From NCBI GenBank assembly GCA_000018565.1, contig CP000875.1, forward strand, positions 1,131,199-1,195,198: a stretch of 64,000 bases of DNA. Direction: 5' to 3'. A program made the translations under genes and the position numbers. Shown here piece after piece: positions 8,288 through 17,350 of this stretch. The notes below the pieces were generated by a model that was not told where the DNA came from, did not search any database, and was given only the letters and a program-made list of their open reading frames with translations. The DNA comes from Herpetosiphon aurantiacus DSM 785 (GTDB lineage Bacteria; Chloroflexota; Chloroflexia; Chloroflexales; Herpetosiphonaceae). Every line of letters begins with the position of its first letter. The stretch's first letter is position 1.

Positions 8288-9268
8288 TTAAGCAATCGGG
8301 CGTAAATAGTGCACGCTGAATAGGTTTTGGGGGTCTGTCCAAACCTCGGCTACCGCAAGTTGGGCTTGGGCTGCCAAAGCGGCAAATTCTTGCAGATGAT
8401 ATTTGTAGGAGCATTCAGTCCAAATTGGCTCGCCACGGCGAAAGTCAATTTGCTGATCGCCAATCCACACCGTTTGATCATGCAAACTGACTAAGTGCAT
8501 TTCGATTCGGCCTTGAATTGGGTTGTAGCAGGCATAATGGCGAAAGTTGGCTAGCGCGAAATTGGCATCAAGCTCACGATTAATTCGCGCCAGCAGATTG
8601 AGATTAAATGCTGCAGTCACTCCGGCTGTATCGTTGTAGGCTGCATGCAACAGGCTCGGATCTTTTTTGAGATCAACGCCAAGCAGCACGCCACCATCAG
8701 GCAAGCACAGCTCCCGCATCATTGTTAAAAAGCTCAACGCTTCGTCAGGGTGAAAATTGCCAATTGTCGAGCCTGGGTAAAACACCACTGTGCGACCAAC
8801 TGAGCGTTGAGCCTGGGGCAAACTCAAGGGCTGAGTGTAATCAGCACATATTGGCAAAATTTCGATTGCTGGATAGCGCTCGGCTAAATCTTGGCTGGCG
8901 GCGAGCAAATGTTCGCGTGAAATATCAATTGGCAGATAGGCCGCTGGTGCTTCAAGTTGATCGAGCAGCAAACGGGTTTTGCGGCTGGCTCCGCTGCCAT
9001 ATTCAACTAACCGGACATCAGGCCCAACCCAGTGGCGAATTGCAGGCATGGCTTGCTGCAAAATTGCCAGCTCAGTACGGGTTGGGTAATATTCGGCTAA
9101 TTCACAAATGGCATCAAAAATCTGCGAGCCTTCAGCATCGTAGAAAAATTTACAGGGCAAGGTTTTGATTGGTTGACGCAAGCCCTCAAGCACTTCGCTG
9201 CGGAAGCAGGCTATGGTGGGGGCGGCATCAAGCAAGCGTACTTTGGCTACTTGTTGAGTTTCGCTCAT
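8288..9268 (-). CDS. egtD: L-histidine N-alpha-methyltransferase (EgtD)
   Basis: 326 residues, the usual EgtD length. It trimethylates histidine to hercynine with S-adenosylmethionine, the first step of ergothioneine synthesis. The SAM-binding stretch VEYGSGASRKTRLLL near residue 85 matches the EgtD pattern. CKFFYDAEGSQIFDAI near 40 and FYPGSTIGNF in the middle are further family signatures. The start overlaps the egtB stop by 4 bases (ATGA), so the two are coupled. It lacks membrane segments and is cytosolic. No egtA, egtC or egtE lies nearby, as is common outside Actinobacteria. Confidence 0.95.
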   Translation of the reverse strand: MSETQQVAKVRLLDAAPTIACFRSEVLEGLRQPIKTLPCKFFYDAEGSQIFDAICELAEYYPTRTELAILQQAMPAIRHWVGPDVRLVEYGSGASRKTRLLLDQLEAPAAYLPIDISREHLLAASQDLAERYPAIEILPICADYTQPLSLPQAQRSVGRTVVFYPGSTIGNFHPDEALSFLTMMRELCLPDGGVLLGVDLKKDPSLLHAAYNDTAGVTAAFNLNLLARINRELDANFALANFRHYACYNPIQGRIEMHLVSLHDQTVWIGDQQIDFRRGEPIWTECSYKYHLQEFAALAAQAQLAVAEVWTDPQNLFSVHYLRPIA

Positions 9269-10578
9269 GCTTCACCATCTGCTGCCAAGCGCAAGCCACT
9301 AAATTGCCAACGGGCATCGGGTGGGAAGAAATTGCGATAGGTCAGGCGGGCATGGGAGCGCGAGGTGGCACATGAAGCGCCGCGCAAAACATATTGCCCC
9401 GACATAAATTTGCCATTGTATTCGCCTAGTGCGCCTGCTGCTGGCTGAAACCCAGGATATGGCGAGTAGGCACTTTGGGTCCATTGCCAAACTTCGCCAA
9501 ACATTTGTTGGGGCAAAGTGCTATTATCGAGATTGAGCGCTGTTGGGTGATAGCGGCCTGCATCAGCGTATGATCCATCGAGCGGCACGGTTTGGGCTGC
9601 CAACTCCCATTCGGCTTCGGTGGGCAAGCGCTTGCCCGCCCAACGGGCAAAAGCATCGGCTTCATAATAGCTGAGATGACAAACAGGCTCGGCTAGATCA
9701 AGCGGTCGCAAACCACCAAGCGTCATCTGCTGCCACACCCCATCGAGTTGCTCCCAATACAGCGGCGCAGTCCAGCCAGCATCTTCGCGGGTGTACCAGC
9801 CTGATGAGAGCCACAAATCTTGGCGGGCATAGCCAGCATCTTCGATAAACGCCAAATATTCACCGTTGGTGACAAGCCGTGAGGCCAATTTGAAACTGTG
9901 TACAAATTGGCGATGACGCGGCGATTCATTATCGAAGGCAAAACTTTGACCTTCATAGCCAAGCCAAACAATGCCTTCGGGATAGCTGAGCCAACGCAAT
10001 GGTGCGGCAGGCTGTTGGTTGCTTGGGGCAAATTCACGGTAGGCTGGGCGCAAGGGGTTTTCTGAAAAAACATGCTTGAGGTCAGTCAACATTAATTCTT
10101 GATGCTGCTGCTCGTGATGAATCCCCAAATCGAGAATTGGCTCCCAACGGGCAAAGGTTTCGGCATCCATCGCAATCAACAAGGCCAACATCTGCTGATC
10201 AACATAGGCACGGTAGCGGTAGGTTTCCTCGACGGTTGGCCGCGAAATCAAGCCACGTTTGGGGCGACAATGGCGTTTGCCGAGCGTTACATAATACGAA
10301 TTAAAGAGGTAAGCATATTGAGGGTGTAAGGTTTGGTAGTTGGGCACGGCTTGGGTCAGTACAAACGTTTCAAAAAACCAACTGGTATGGGCAAGATGCC
10401 ACTTGGTTGGGCTAACATCAGGCATCGACTGAATCACATAATCTTCGGTTACAAGCGGCTCACAAAGATACTCCGAGAATTGGCGCACTGTCTGATAGTG
10501 TTCAATCAAACGAGCTTGGCGGGCTTGCACAGGCATCGCTGAAAGCGACGAATCCATCAGTGTCTCCATCGACTGCAT
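9265..10578 (-). CDS. egtB: Hercynine sulfoxide synthase-type enzyme (EgtB)
   Basis: 437 residues with an N-terminal DinB-like helical domain and a C-terminal formylglycine-generating-enzyme-like domain, the EgtB layout. HHEQQHQELMLTD near 150 holds the iron-binding HxxxHxE motif. GEVWQWTQSAYSPYPGF and the C-terminal RNFFPPDARWQFSGLRLA are typical. EgtB uses oxygen to join hercynine to cysteine or glutamylcysteine as a sulfoxide; which thiol is used here is not clear. Three in-frame ATGs are possible: 10578, 10569 (AAGGA 8 nt before) and 10557 (GGAG 6 nt before). I report the longest form, though the second or third may be used. Confidence 0.94.
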   Translation of the reverse strand: MQSMETLMDSSLSAMPVQARQARLIEHYQTVRQFSEYLCEPLVTEDYVIQSMPDVSPTKWHLAHTSWFFETFVLTQAVPNYQTLHPQYAYLFNSYYVTLGKRHCRPKRGLISRPTVEETYRYRAYVDQQMLALLIAMDAETFARWEPILDLGIHHEQQHQELMLTDLKHVFSENPLRPAYREFAPSNQQPAAPLRWLSYPEGIVWLGYEGQSFAFDNESPRHRQFVHSFKLASRLVTNGEYLAFIEDAGYARQDLWLSSGWYTREDAGWTAPLYWEQLDGVWQQMTLGGLRPLDLAEPVCHLSYYEADAFARWAGKRLPTEAEWELAAQTVPLDGSYADAGRYHPTALNLDNSTLPQQMFGEVWQWTQSAYSPYPGFQPAAGALGEYNGKFMSGQYVLRGASCATSRSHARLTYRNFFPPDARWQFSGLRLAADGEA

Positions 10579-10777
10579 CCTTTGCTATTGCCCCAAAGTA
10601 CACACACTCAAGGGCGGCGGGTGACGAACAGAGGTCAGTTGGTCGATAACCAACATGAGGCAACTCTTGGTGTCGCGACGCGATAAAAGGTGGGATGAGT
10701 GCCAAATAAACGGCGTTGTTATGGCAGCCGGCAATGCCATGACAAATGGACGAAGGCAGTGTAGCATAACCCAAGTC

Positions 10778-10813
10778 GCTTGAACATAGCAAAATCCGCA
10801 AATTTGTTCAAGC
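10778..10813. promoter_or_regulatory. Inverted repeat between egtB and the HicB-like gene
   Basis: GCTTGAACA and TGTTCAAGC form a perfect 9-bp inverted repeat with an 18-bp spacer, 20 bases before the start of the HicB-like gene. HicB antitoxins often repress their own promoter through such sites. The same segment also offers a TTGAAC-17-TATGTT pair on the minus strand towards egtB. Confidence 0.5.
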
Positions 10814-10833
10814 ATTCTTTAAGGAGTTTTAAT

Positions 10834-11046
10834 ATGCAATATGAGCTTGTTGTGCGCGTTGAGGCTGGGCAATATCGGGCAATTTGCCCGCAAATTGTTG
10901 GAGTGGTCGGCTATGGTGCAAGCCCAGGAGCCGCTTTGGATGCAGCCCTGCTGGCTTTGCAACAGTATTGTATTCAGCATCACTTGCCCGTGCCACAGTT
11001 GGATGTAACGCGGGCAAGCCTTAAAACCAGCAGTGGTCGCGCTTAG
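10834..11046 (+). CDS. Solitary HicB-like protein
   Basis: 70 residues with the short beta-alpha-beta fold pattern of the HicB antitoxin N-terminus (YELVVRVEAGQYRAICPQIVG, then GAALDAALLALQQY). AAGGAG lies 7 nt before the ATG. HicB normally neutralises the HicA mRNA interferase, but no HicA-like gene is adjacent. There is also no C-terminal ribbon-helix-helix or HTH DNA-binding domain. It is probably an orphan HicB-fold protein rather than half of an active toxin pair. Its stop overlaps the convergent YccF gene by 4 bases. Confidence 0.72.
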   Translation: MQYELVVRVEAGQYRAICPQIVGVVGYGASPGAALDAALLALQQYCIQHHLPVPQLDVTRASLKTSSGRA

Positions 11047-11483
11047 CCTAAGGTTGTAATCGCTGGCACACGGTTGAACATCCAAAACGATAATGGTAAG
11101 CCCAAGCCAAAACTAAAGCCAGCGATTGCCCAAGCCGTTGCTAGCCAAATGCCGCTAAACCACCAACCAACCACAATAAAGTAGATCGCCCGAATGATAA
11201 AGGATTGTTGAGGGCGACTGTGGCCAACGACCACCTGTCCATTTGAGAGCACCACCATTTGGGCATTGGCGGGATTTGGGCGCAAGGTCATCATTTGAGG
11301 CAGCCGATTGAGCAACATCAGGCCTAGTGGCAAGCCTATAATGCTGACAATCAAGAACCATGCTACACCAGTGACTAATGCTCCCAACCACAAACCGACA
11401 AAAATAAACCACAAGCCGCGAATCAAGCAGCCAGGCCCAGCGTTGCCATTGTTGATGATCACGGTTGGCGGTGGATAACTCAT
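11043..11483 (-). CDS. YccF domain membrane protein
   Basis: 146 residues with four hydrophobic helices in two similar halves. Each half has a glycine- and tryptophan-rich helix pair ending in a short 'NRLPQMMTL' or 'NRVPAITTL' type motif. This doubled YccF arrangement is typical of the inner-membrane YccF (DUF307) family, whose role is not known. AAGGGAA precedes the ATG. It is convergent with the HicB-like gene. Confidence 0.8.
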   Translation of the reverse strand: MSYPPPTVIINNGNAGPGCLIRGLWFIFVGLWLGALVTGVAWFLIVSIIGLPLGLMLLNRLPQMMTLRPNPANAQMVVLSNGQVVVGHSRPQQSFIIRAIYFIVVGWWFSGIWLATAWAIAGFSFGLGLPLSFWMFNRVPAITTLG

Positions 11484-11741
11484 TGGATTCCCTTTCTAAC
11501 TCTAGATGCTTGAGCGTAGCATACCCCATACACTGTTCACATATGTGGGCTATGTACTTGAACTAGATCGGATTTTGATTAATCATTGATGAGTTTTAGG
11601 AATTGTTCATGATTTGTCGATAGTTTGTACATCCATCAAAAGCTCACTCGCGTAAAACAAGACAATAGCGCTATAACGAGTTGAGATAGGCCAGGGTTAA
11701 CCAATTTCGCTGAAGATTGTTGTTTTTTGGAGGATTCTAAA

Positions 11742-12416
11742 ATGGTACGACGTTTGATGTTGATGACATTGGCTTTGTTGGCAGTTGTCGGGTTGAGTAC
11801 ACCACAGGCAAGCAAAGCCGCCACGATGAATTATGTTCGAGTTATGCACGCCTCGCCCGATGCACCAGCAGTCGATATTTTTGTCGATGGCAAAGCCGTA
11901 TTAACCAGTGTGCCATTCTTTGCATTGAGTGGCCAATTAGCCTTACCAGATGGCACATATACAATTGATATTGCTCCAGCTGGCGCAGGTGTTGCAGCAT
12001 CGGTCTTTGAAACCAAATTAACGCTTGAAGGTGGCTATACTGGCACAGTTGCCGCAGTTGGCAGCTTGGGTTTAGGTAATTTTGATGTCAAATTGTATGA
12101 AGATAATTATTCGATGACTGGCGCTGGGATGAGCCGCGTGCGGGTTATTCACGGCTCGCCCGATGCACCAGCAGTCGATATCAAAATTGCTGGCACGCAA
12201 AATGTTGTGGTCAAAGGGGCTAAATTCGGCGATGCAGCAACTTTAGAAGTTCCAGCAGGCACCTATAGCTTTGATATCAGCCCAGCTGGCAGCTCAACCG
12301 TGTTGTTTACCACGCCAGCCTTGCGCTTCGAATCAGGTTGGGGCTATAGCTTGGTCGCCAGCGGTTTCGCTAGCAAAAATTTCTGGGTTCAATCACGGGT
12401 CGATATGGTGAAATAA
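11742..12416 (+). CDS. Secreted DUF4397 protein with two repeats
   Basis: 224 residues. An N-terminal signal peptide (MVRRLMLMTLALLAVVGLS, cleavage likely after the Ala-rich QASKAA) is followed by two copies of a ~95-residue beta domain. Each copy starts with VRVxHxSPDAPAVDI (near 32 and 136) and contains GTYxxDIxPAG. This is the DUF4397 pattern of exported or surface proteins with unknown ligand. GGAGG lies 8 nt before the ATG, so the upstream TTG is rejected. A strong terminator follows. Confidence 0.88.
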   Translation: MVRRLMLMTLALLAVVGLSTPQASKAATMNYVRVMHASPDAPAVDIFVDGKAVLTSVPFFALSGQLALPDGTYTIDIAPAGAGVAASVFETKLTLEGGYTGTVAAVGSLGLGNFDVKLYEDNYSMTGAGMSRVRVIHGSPDAPAVDIKIAGTQNVVVKGAKFGDAATLEVPAGTYSFDISPAGSSTVLFTTPALRFESGWGYSLVASGFASKNFWVQSRVDMVK

Positions 12417-12430
12417 GCTGAATTGATTGA

Positions 12431-12476
12431 ATCAGCCGTGCGGTGATCTTATCCATCACCACACGGCTGATTTTTT
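12431..12476. terminator. Bidirectional terminator between DUF4397 gene and acs
   Basis: A 17-bp stem with one mismatch (ATCAGCCGTGCGGTGAT against ATCACCACACGGCTGAT) with TTTTTT on the plus side. The A-rich mirror gives a weaker run on the minus side. It overlaps the last codons of acs, so it may serve both convergent genes. Confidence 0.85.
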
Positions 12477-14436
12477 ATTGTTCCAAAGTGCTCAAATCGC
12501 CTTCGGGCAAGCCTAGGGCACGGGCTTTGAGGACGCGGCGCATAATTTTGCCTGAGCGGGTTTTAGGCAAACTTGGCACAAATTGTACTGCCTCAGGGCG
12601 GGCAATTGGCCCCATCACTTTGCCAACGTGGGCAATCAGCGCATCCTCAAGATCTTGGTTGGCTTCGTAGCCATTCTTCAAAATCACAAAGGTATGAATC
12701 GCATTGCCTTTGACTTCGTGAGGCAAGCCGATTGCGGCAGCTTCGGCAACTGATGGATGCGAAACCAAAGCCGACTCAACTTCAGCCGTGCCCAACCGAT
12801 AGCCTGAAACCTTGATTACATCGTCGATCCGACCAATTACCCAGAAATAGCCGTCTTCGTCTTTGCGGGCTGAATCGCCAGCGGTGTACACACCTGGAAT
12901 TCGGCTCCAATATTGTTCGATATAGCGCTCAGGGTTGTTATAAATCGTGCGCAACATCGAAGGCCATGGATTGCGGATAATCAACAAACCATCTTCATCA
13001 TCGCTGGCATGCTCACCCTGATCGTTGACCACATCGGCATCGATGCCAAACGAGGCACGAGTGCCTGAGCCTGGCTTGAGTGGCGTGGTTGGATTAGGCG
13101 TGATCATCATGCTGCCGGTTTCAGTTTGCCACCAAGTATCCATAATTGGGCAATTGTTGCGGCCAATCACCCGATGATACCAGCGCCATGCTTCGGGGTT
13201 AATTGGTTCGCCGACTGAGCCAAGCAAGCGCAACGAGCCAAGATCATGGCGATTAGGCCAGGCTTCGCCAAAGCGCATCAAGCCGCGAATTGCGGTGGGA
13301 GCAGTGTAGAGCACGGTTACGCCATAGCGCTCGACAATATTCCACCAGCGGTTGGGGAAGGGGAAGGTTGGTGCGCCTTCATACATCACTTGGGTTGCGC
13401 CGAGCATCAAGGGACCATAGACAATGTAGGAGTGGCCCGTGACCCAGCCTGGATCGGCGGCACACCAATACACATCATCTTCTTTGATATCAAGATTAAA
13501 GTGCAAGGTCGTCGCAACCCCAACTTGATAGCCACCATGGGTATGCACTAAACCTTTAGGAGCGCCAGTCGTGCCCGAAGTGTAGAGCATATATAAAGGA
13601 TGTTCAGCATCAAGTTGCTCGGTTTCGCACTTGGTCGAAGCGATTGGCAAGGCCATCAATTCTTCATACCACAAGTCGCGGCCTTGTTGCATTTCGACTT
13701 CGTGGCCTGTGCGCTTGACTACAATCACAATTTCGACCACTGGTGAATGCTTAATCGCATCGTCGGTGATCTTTTTCAGCTCAACGACTTTGCCATTCAT
13801 ATAACCGCCGTCAGCCGTAATCACTACCCGCGATTGGGCATCTTGGATGCGAGTTTGCAGCGCTTCGACACTAAAACCACCATAGACCACGCTGTGCATC
13901 GCGCCAATTTTGGCACAAGCCAACATCGCAATCACAATTTCGGGAACCCGTGGCAAATAGATCGTCACGGTATCGCCCTTTTTGACCCCCATCGATTTGA
14001 GCACATTGGCAAATTTATTGACTCGTTTGAACAATTGCCAATAGCTATAGGTCTTGTTATCGCCCTTTTCACTTTCCCAAATCAAGGCCAGCTTATTCTT
14101 GCGCCAAGTTTTGACATGGCGATCAAGCGCATTGTGCACAATGTTGATCTTGCCATCGTTAAACCATTGGTAGAACGGTGCTTTGCTATCGTCGAGCACC
14201 TTGCTAAATGGCATATACCAATCGACCATCCGAGTTGCCATGTCGGCCCAGAAATCCTGATAATGCTCAATCGACCATTGACGCATGGCTTCGACATCGG
14301 CGAAACCTTTTTCACGAGCGTAGGCCAGCACGTTCGAGTTTTCAACCAAGGCAGCAGGTGGGTAGTAGAATGCTGATTCAGCGTCGTTGCTTGCCGAAAA
14401 TTGACCAACAGTGGTTGGTGCAGCATGCTCAGTCAT
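12475..14436 (-). CDS. acs: Acetyl-CoA synthetase, AMP-forming
   Basis: 653 residues, full length for Acs. It activates acetate to acetyl-CoA through acetyl-AMP. Motifs: YTSGTTGAPKG (phosphate loop), WWQTETGSMMI, and C-terminal KTRSGKIMRR, whose Lys is the one acetylated to switch the enzyme off in other bacteria. AGGAGG lies 7-8 nt before the ATG, and a near-consensus promoter lies at 14494-14523. No acetylase or deacetylase gene lies beside it. Together with malate synthase and isocitrate lyase further on, it lets the cell grow on acetate or fatty-acid products. Confidence 0.96.
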   Translation of the reverse strand: MTEHAAPTTVGQFSASNDAESAFYYPPAALVENSNVLAYAREKGFADVEAMRQWSIEHYQDFWADMATRMVDWYMPFSKVLDDSKAPFYQWFNDGKINIVHNALDRHVKTWRKNKLALIWESEKGDNKTYSYWQLFKRVNKFANVLKSMGVKKGDTVTIYLPRVPEIVIAMLACAKIGAMHSVVYGGFSVEALQTRIQDAQSRVVITADGGYMNGKVVELKKITDDAIKHSPVVEIVIVVKRTGHEVEMQQGRDLWYEELMALPIASTKCETEQLDAEHPLYMLYTSGTTGAPKGLVHTHGGYQVGVATTLHFNLDIKEDDVYWCAADPGWVTGHSYIVYGPLMLGATQVMYEGAPTFPFPNRWWNIVERYGVTVLYTAPTAIRGLMRFGEAWPNRHDLGSLRLLGSVGEPINPEAWRWYHRVIGRNNCPIMDTWWQTETGSMMITPNPTTPLKPGSGTRASFGIDADVVNDQGEHASDDEDGLLIIRNPWPSMLRTIYNNPERYIEQYWSRIPGVYTAGDSARKDEDGYFWVIGRIDDVIKVSGYRLGTAEVESALVSHPSVAEAAAIGLPHEVKGNAIHTFVILKNGYEANQDLEDALIAHVGKVMGPIARPEAVQFVPSLPKTRSGKIMRRVLKARALGLPEGDLSTLEQ

Positions 14437-14493
14437 TGAGATGCCTCCTAATTAGTACTCACAAGCGGCGGGACAAGTGCGAGGTCTGGCCCA

Positions 14494-14523
14494 ATTGTAG
14501 CGTTGATGCTTGGTTTATGTCAA
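14494..14523 (-). promoter_or_regulatory. Sigma70-type promoter of acs
   Basis: On the minus strand TTGACA is followed after 18 nt by TACAAT, placed about 58 nt upstream of the acs start codon. Confidence 0.75.
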
Positions 14524-14535
14524 AATCGCTGCTGC

Positions 14536-15810
14536 TTAATCAAGCAAAAAACGTTCAATCACTTGATTGCCAACCATTCGGCCACGGGGGGTAAACCGAA
14601 TGGCGTTGGTGGTTTGTTCGAGCAAGCCTTGCCCAACCAATTGTTCGATTATCGGCTGATACTGCGCAAGCAAATCGTGGCCTGTCCGTTGTTGAAAGTG
14701 GGCAAAGCCTAAACCACAATTGAGCCGCAATCCCATCATAATTGTTTCAAAATCGCGGTCTTGTGGCTCGCATACTTGGATATCGATTAACGGTGCTTGA
14801 CCATGTTCAACCTGCTGAGCAAAAGGCTCTAAGATCCGTTGATCGACCCAGCGCCAGCCCCGCCAATGGCTATGTGCACCAGCCCCAACTCCCAAATAAT
14901 CGGCGTTGAGCCAATAGGCCACATTGTGGCGCGATGCATAGGCCGGCAAACGCTCGCTTGGGTTAAACGCTGAGTTCTGCGTTTTGGCCCAATTGGAAAT
15001 CTCATAATGGCCATAACCAGCCGCCCCTAAAATTTCCATCGCAGCTTCATACATTTCGCCAGTCGCATCGTCGTTGGGAATGCTGACCCGACCAGCAGTT
15101 ACTTGGGCGGCTAGCGGTGTGCTTGGCTCGACAATTAATGAATACAGCGCAAAATGCTCAGCATCCCAACCTACAATTTCGTTGAGCATCGCTCGCCATT
15201 GAGCAGTATCTTGGCCTGGTAAGCCAAACATAAAATCAAGATTGATATTTTCGAAGCCAACTTTACGAGCTGCTTGATACGAGGCATAGGCCTCGCTGGC
15301 GGTATGAATCCGCCCCAACACCCGCAAGGTTGGGTCATGCAAGGTTTGCACGCCCATACTTAGGCGATTAATCCCCATCGACCGCATTGCCCGTAGATAA
15401 TTGTGGTCGAGCACCGTGCCTGGGTTGGCTTCGCTGGTTACTTCGGCCTGCGCCAGCGGAATAATTTGGCCGATTGTTTGCATCAACTGTTCAAGTAAGT
15501 GCAATGGTAGCGCAGTTGGCGTGCCGCCGCCCAGAAACACCGTCGCGGGCAAATCGGCCTGTTGTAACGGCCCAACAAGATCGTGTAATTGATAGCTTGC
15601 CCACGGAATCGGCCCATCCGCGACCTGCGGCCATGTTGGGTCAGCGATTGTCTCGCCGCTCGCCATGCGCTTGAGATGCAGGCACAGCGCATCAATATAG
15701 CGCTGCATAAAATCTTCGCGATTGGCAAAGGTATTGAAATCGCAATAGGCACAACGGGTTTGGCAAAATGGTATATGAACGTAAAGATGTTTGATTGCAT
15801 GTGTTGTCAT
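14536..15810 (-). CDS. hemW: Radical SAM heme chaperone HemW
   Basis: 424 residues. HIPFCQTRCAYCDF near residue 13 holds the CxxxCxxC iron-sulfur motif plus the fourth cysteine-like spacing of the HemN/HemW group. FLGGGTPTALP and MGVQTLHDPTLRVLGRIHT are typical. The C-terminus (DLLAQYQPIIEQLVGQGLL... RFTPRGRMVGNQVI) is the HemN C-terminal winged domain. HemW binds heme and delivers it to apoproteins; such genes are often misnamed coproporphyrinogen oxidase. The N-terminus lacks the long extension of true HemN. Ribosome site is weak. Confidence 0.9.
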   Translation of the reverse strand: MTTHAIKHLYVHIPFCQTRCAYCDFNTFANREDFMQRYIDALCLHLKRMASGETIADPTWPQVADGPIPWASYQLHDLVGPLQQADLPATVFLGGGTPTALPLHLLEQLMQTIGQIIPLAQAEVTSEANPGTVLDHNYLRAMRSMGINRLSMGVQTLHDPTLRVLGRIHTASEAYASYQAARKVGFENINLDFMFGLPGQDTAQWRAMLNEIVGWDAEHFALYSLIVEPSTPLAAQVTAGRVSIPNDDATGEMYEAAMEILGAAGYGHYEISNWAKTQNSAFNPSERLPAYASRHNVAYWLNADYLGVGAGAHSHWRGWRWVDQRILEPFAQQVEHGQAPLIDIQVCEPQDRDFETIMMGLRLNCGLGFAHFQQRTGHDLLAQYQPIIEQLVGQGLLEQTTNAIRFTPRGRMVGNQVIERFLLD

Positions 15811-15962
15811 GGCTCTATTGTAGTGCGATTTTTGGCTTTACGCCATGCTGTTTTTGAACATCTATGACAAGGGCTTGGCAAGCGATTAACTCGTAGTACA
15901 CTAGCTAGGTGTTTGCTGTGGCGACATACCAAAACCTGCAATTAACCCAGAGAGGAATATCT

Positions 15963-17171
15963 ATGGCTGCATCAGAAGCAGATAGTTTGCCGAAAGCTCG
16001 TCCATCGCAACGGCTCAATCGACGCAAAATTGCCAGCATTATTATGGCTTGGATGGCGCTGTGCTGGCTGATTATTGGTAGCGTGTTTTATAGTGTCGTG
16101 CCTGGTGGCTGGCTCAGCATTCTAGGCTTGATGCTCTTGAGTTACATTCCATTGCTTTTTGTAGCACGTTCGTTTGGTGGGCCAGTTGCACCATCGGCGC
16201 ATATCCGCTTGTGGGGCTTTCGGCCATTTTGGTATAGCCAATTGCTCTTGCCATTGATGGCAATCGGTGGCCTAATTGGCTTGATTATTGGCTTGCCTTT
16301 CCACAGCAGTGGGTTGTTGGGTCGTGGCTTGGCCGGTGGCATCGGGTTACTCTATTTGACGGGCATTGGTTTGGCTTATTTTGGCTCACGCCGCTTGGCT
16401 GTGCGCGAATTGACCGCTAATTTGCCCCAATTGCCCAACGAGCTAGCTGGCTTGAAAATTGTCCAGATCTCGGATACCCACGTTGGGCCGCATACCTCGC
16501 GCCGCCACTTGCGCAACGTCGTCGCGGCAATCGAAGCCGCCAAGCCTGACCTGATTGTCATGACTGGCGATCAAGTTGATGATTATGTTGATGACGTTGA
16601 ACCATTTGCCGCAGCCTTCGGCCAACTCTCAGCCCCCTTAGGCGTGGTTGCCATCGCTGGCAATCACGATGTCTATGCTGGTTGGGATGGCGTGCGGGCT
16701 GGATTAGAAGCCATGGGCATCAAGGTTTTGGTCAATCAAGCGACGGCATTTAATTATCGTGGCGTGCGTTGGTGGCTGGCAGGCACTGGCGATCCGGCAG
16801 GAACCTACGTGGCCCAAGGTCGGGAAATTGTGGCCCCTGATATTCCCAAAACCTTGGCTGATGTTCCAGCCAATGAGTTTCATGTGGTTTTAGCCCACAA
16901 CCCAGCGCTCTGGCCCGCTTTGGCCCAACGCAACGTGCCACTAACCTTGAGCGGCCATACCCACTACGGCCAATTTGCCATTCCCAAACTTGGCTGGAGC
17001 ATGGCTTCGGCCTTTTTGGAGCATGCCATGGGTCACTATCAGCTTGAGCAATCGCTACTCTACATCAACCCCGGCACGAACTATTGGGGCATTCCCTTCC
17101 GGCTCGGCACCAAGCCCGAAGTCACAGTAATTACATTACAACCCAGCCAAACCGCATCCATCGTTGGGTAA
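15963..17171 (+). CDS. Membrane-anchored metallophosphoesterase (YkuE/YaeI-like), copy 1
   Basis: 402 residues. An N-terminal membrane part (~20-140) with three to four helices is followed by a calcineurin-like phosphoesterase domain. Metal ligands: ISDTHVG (Asp, His), MTGDQVDD (Asp), AGNHDVY (Asn, His), LAHNPA (His) and SGHTHYGQF (His pair). The family cleaves phosphoesters in phospholipids or nucleotides; YkuE and YaeI homologues act on lipid substrates. GAGAGG lies 7 nt before the ATG, so the longer frame is rejected. A paralogue lies at 38466-39647. Confidence 0.9.
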   Translation: MAASEADSLPKARPSQRLNRRKIASIIMAWMALCWLIIGSVFYSVVPGGWLSILGLMLLSYIPLLFVARSFGGPVAPSAHIRLWGFRPFWYSQLLLPLMAIGGLIGLIIGLPFHSSGLLGRGLAGGIGLLYLTGIGLAYFGSRRLAVRELTANLPQLPNELAGLKIVQISDTHVGPHTSRRHLRNVVAAIEAAKPDLIVMTGDQVDDYVDDVEPFAAAFGQLSAPLGVVAIAGNHDVYAGWDGVRAGLEAMGIKVLVNQATAFNYRGVRWWLAGTGDPAGTYVAQGREIVAPDIPKTLADVPANEFHVVLAHNPALWPALAQRNVPLTLSGHTHYGQFAIPKLGWSMASAFLEHAMGHYQLEQSLLYINPGTNYWGIPFRLGTKPEVTVITLQPSQTASIVG

Positions 17172-17196
17172 ATGGCCCCCACTTCAACATAGTTAA

Positions 17197-17228
17197 ACAA
17201 AAAGACACTCGGTTTTGCCGAGTGTCTT
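17197..17228 (-). terminator. Intrinsic terminator of tRNA-Glu
   Basis: AAGACACTCGG and CCGAGTGTCTT form a perfect 11-bp stem with a 5-nt loop, followed on the minus strand by a T-rich run (TTTTTGTTTAA). It ends 3 bases from the tRNA 3' end. Confidence 0.88.
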
Positions 17229-17230
17229 GG

Positions 17231-17304
17231 TGACGCATACGGGATTCGAACCCGTGATCTTCACCTTGAAAGGGTGACGTCCTAGGCCGCTAGACGAATG
17301 CGCC
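17231..17304 (-). tRNA. tRNA-Glu (TTC)
   Basis: A normal cloverleaf of 74 nt on the minus strand. The acceptor is GGCGCAT with ATGCGTC (one G-T pair), the anticodon loop CTTTCAA gives TTC, and the T arm is ACGGGTTCGAATCCCGT. CCA is not encoded. Promoter and terminator flank it closely, so it is a single-gene unit. Confidence 0.97.
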
Positions 17305-17318
17305 ATGCAACGTTGTGT

Positions 17319-17346
17319 ATTATATCCAGCAGCCAGTTTTTGTCAA
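17319..17346 (-). promoter_or_regulatory. Consensus promoter of tRNA-Glu
   Basis: TTGACA, 16-nt spacer, TATAAT on the minus strand: both boxes are perfect. The predicted start is about 8 nt before the mature tRNA. Confidence 0.92.
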
Positions 17347-17350
17347 ATTG

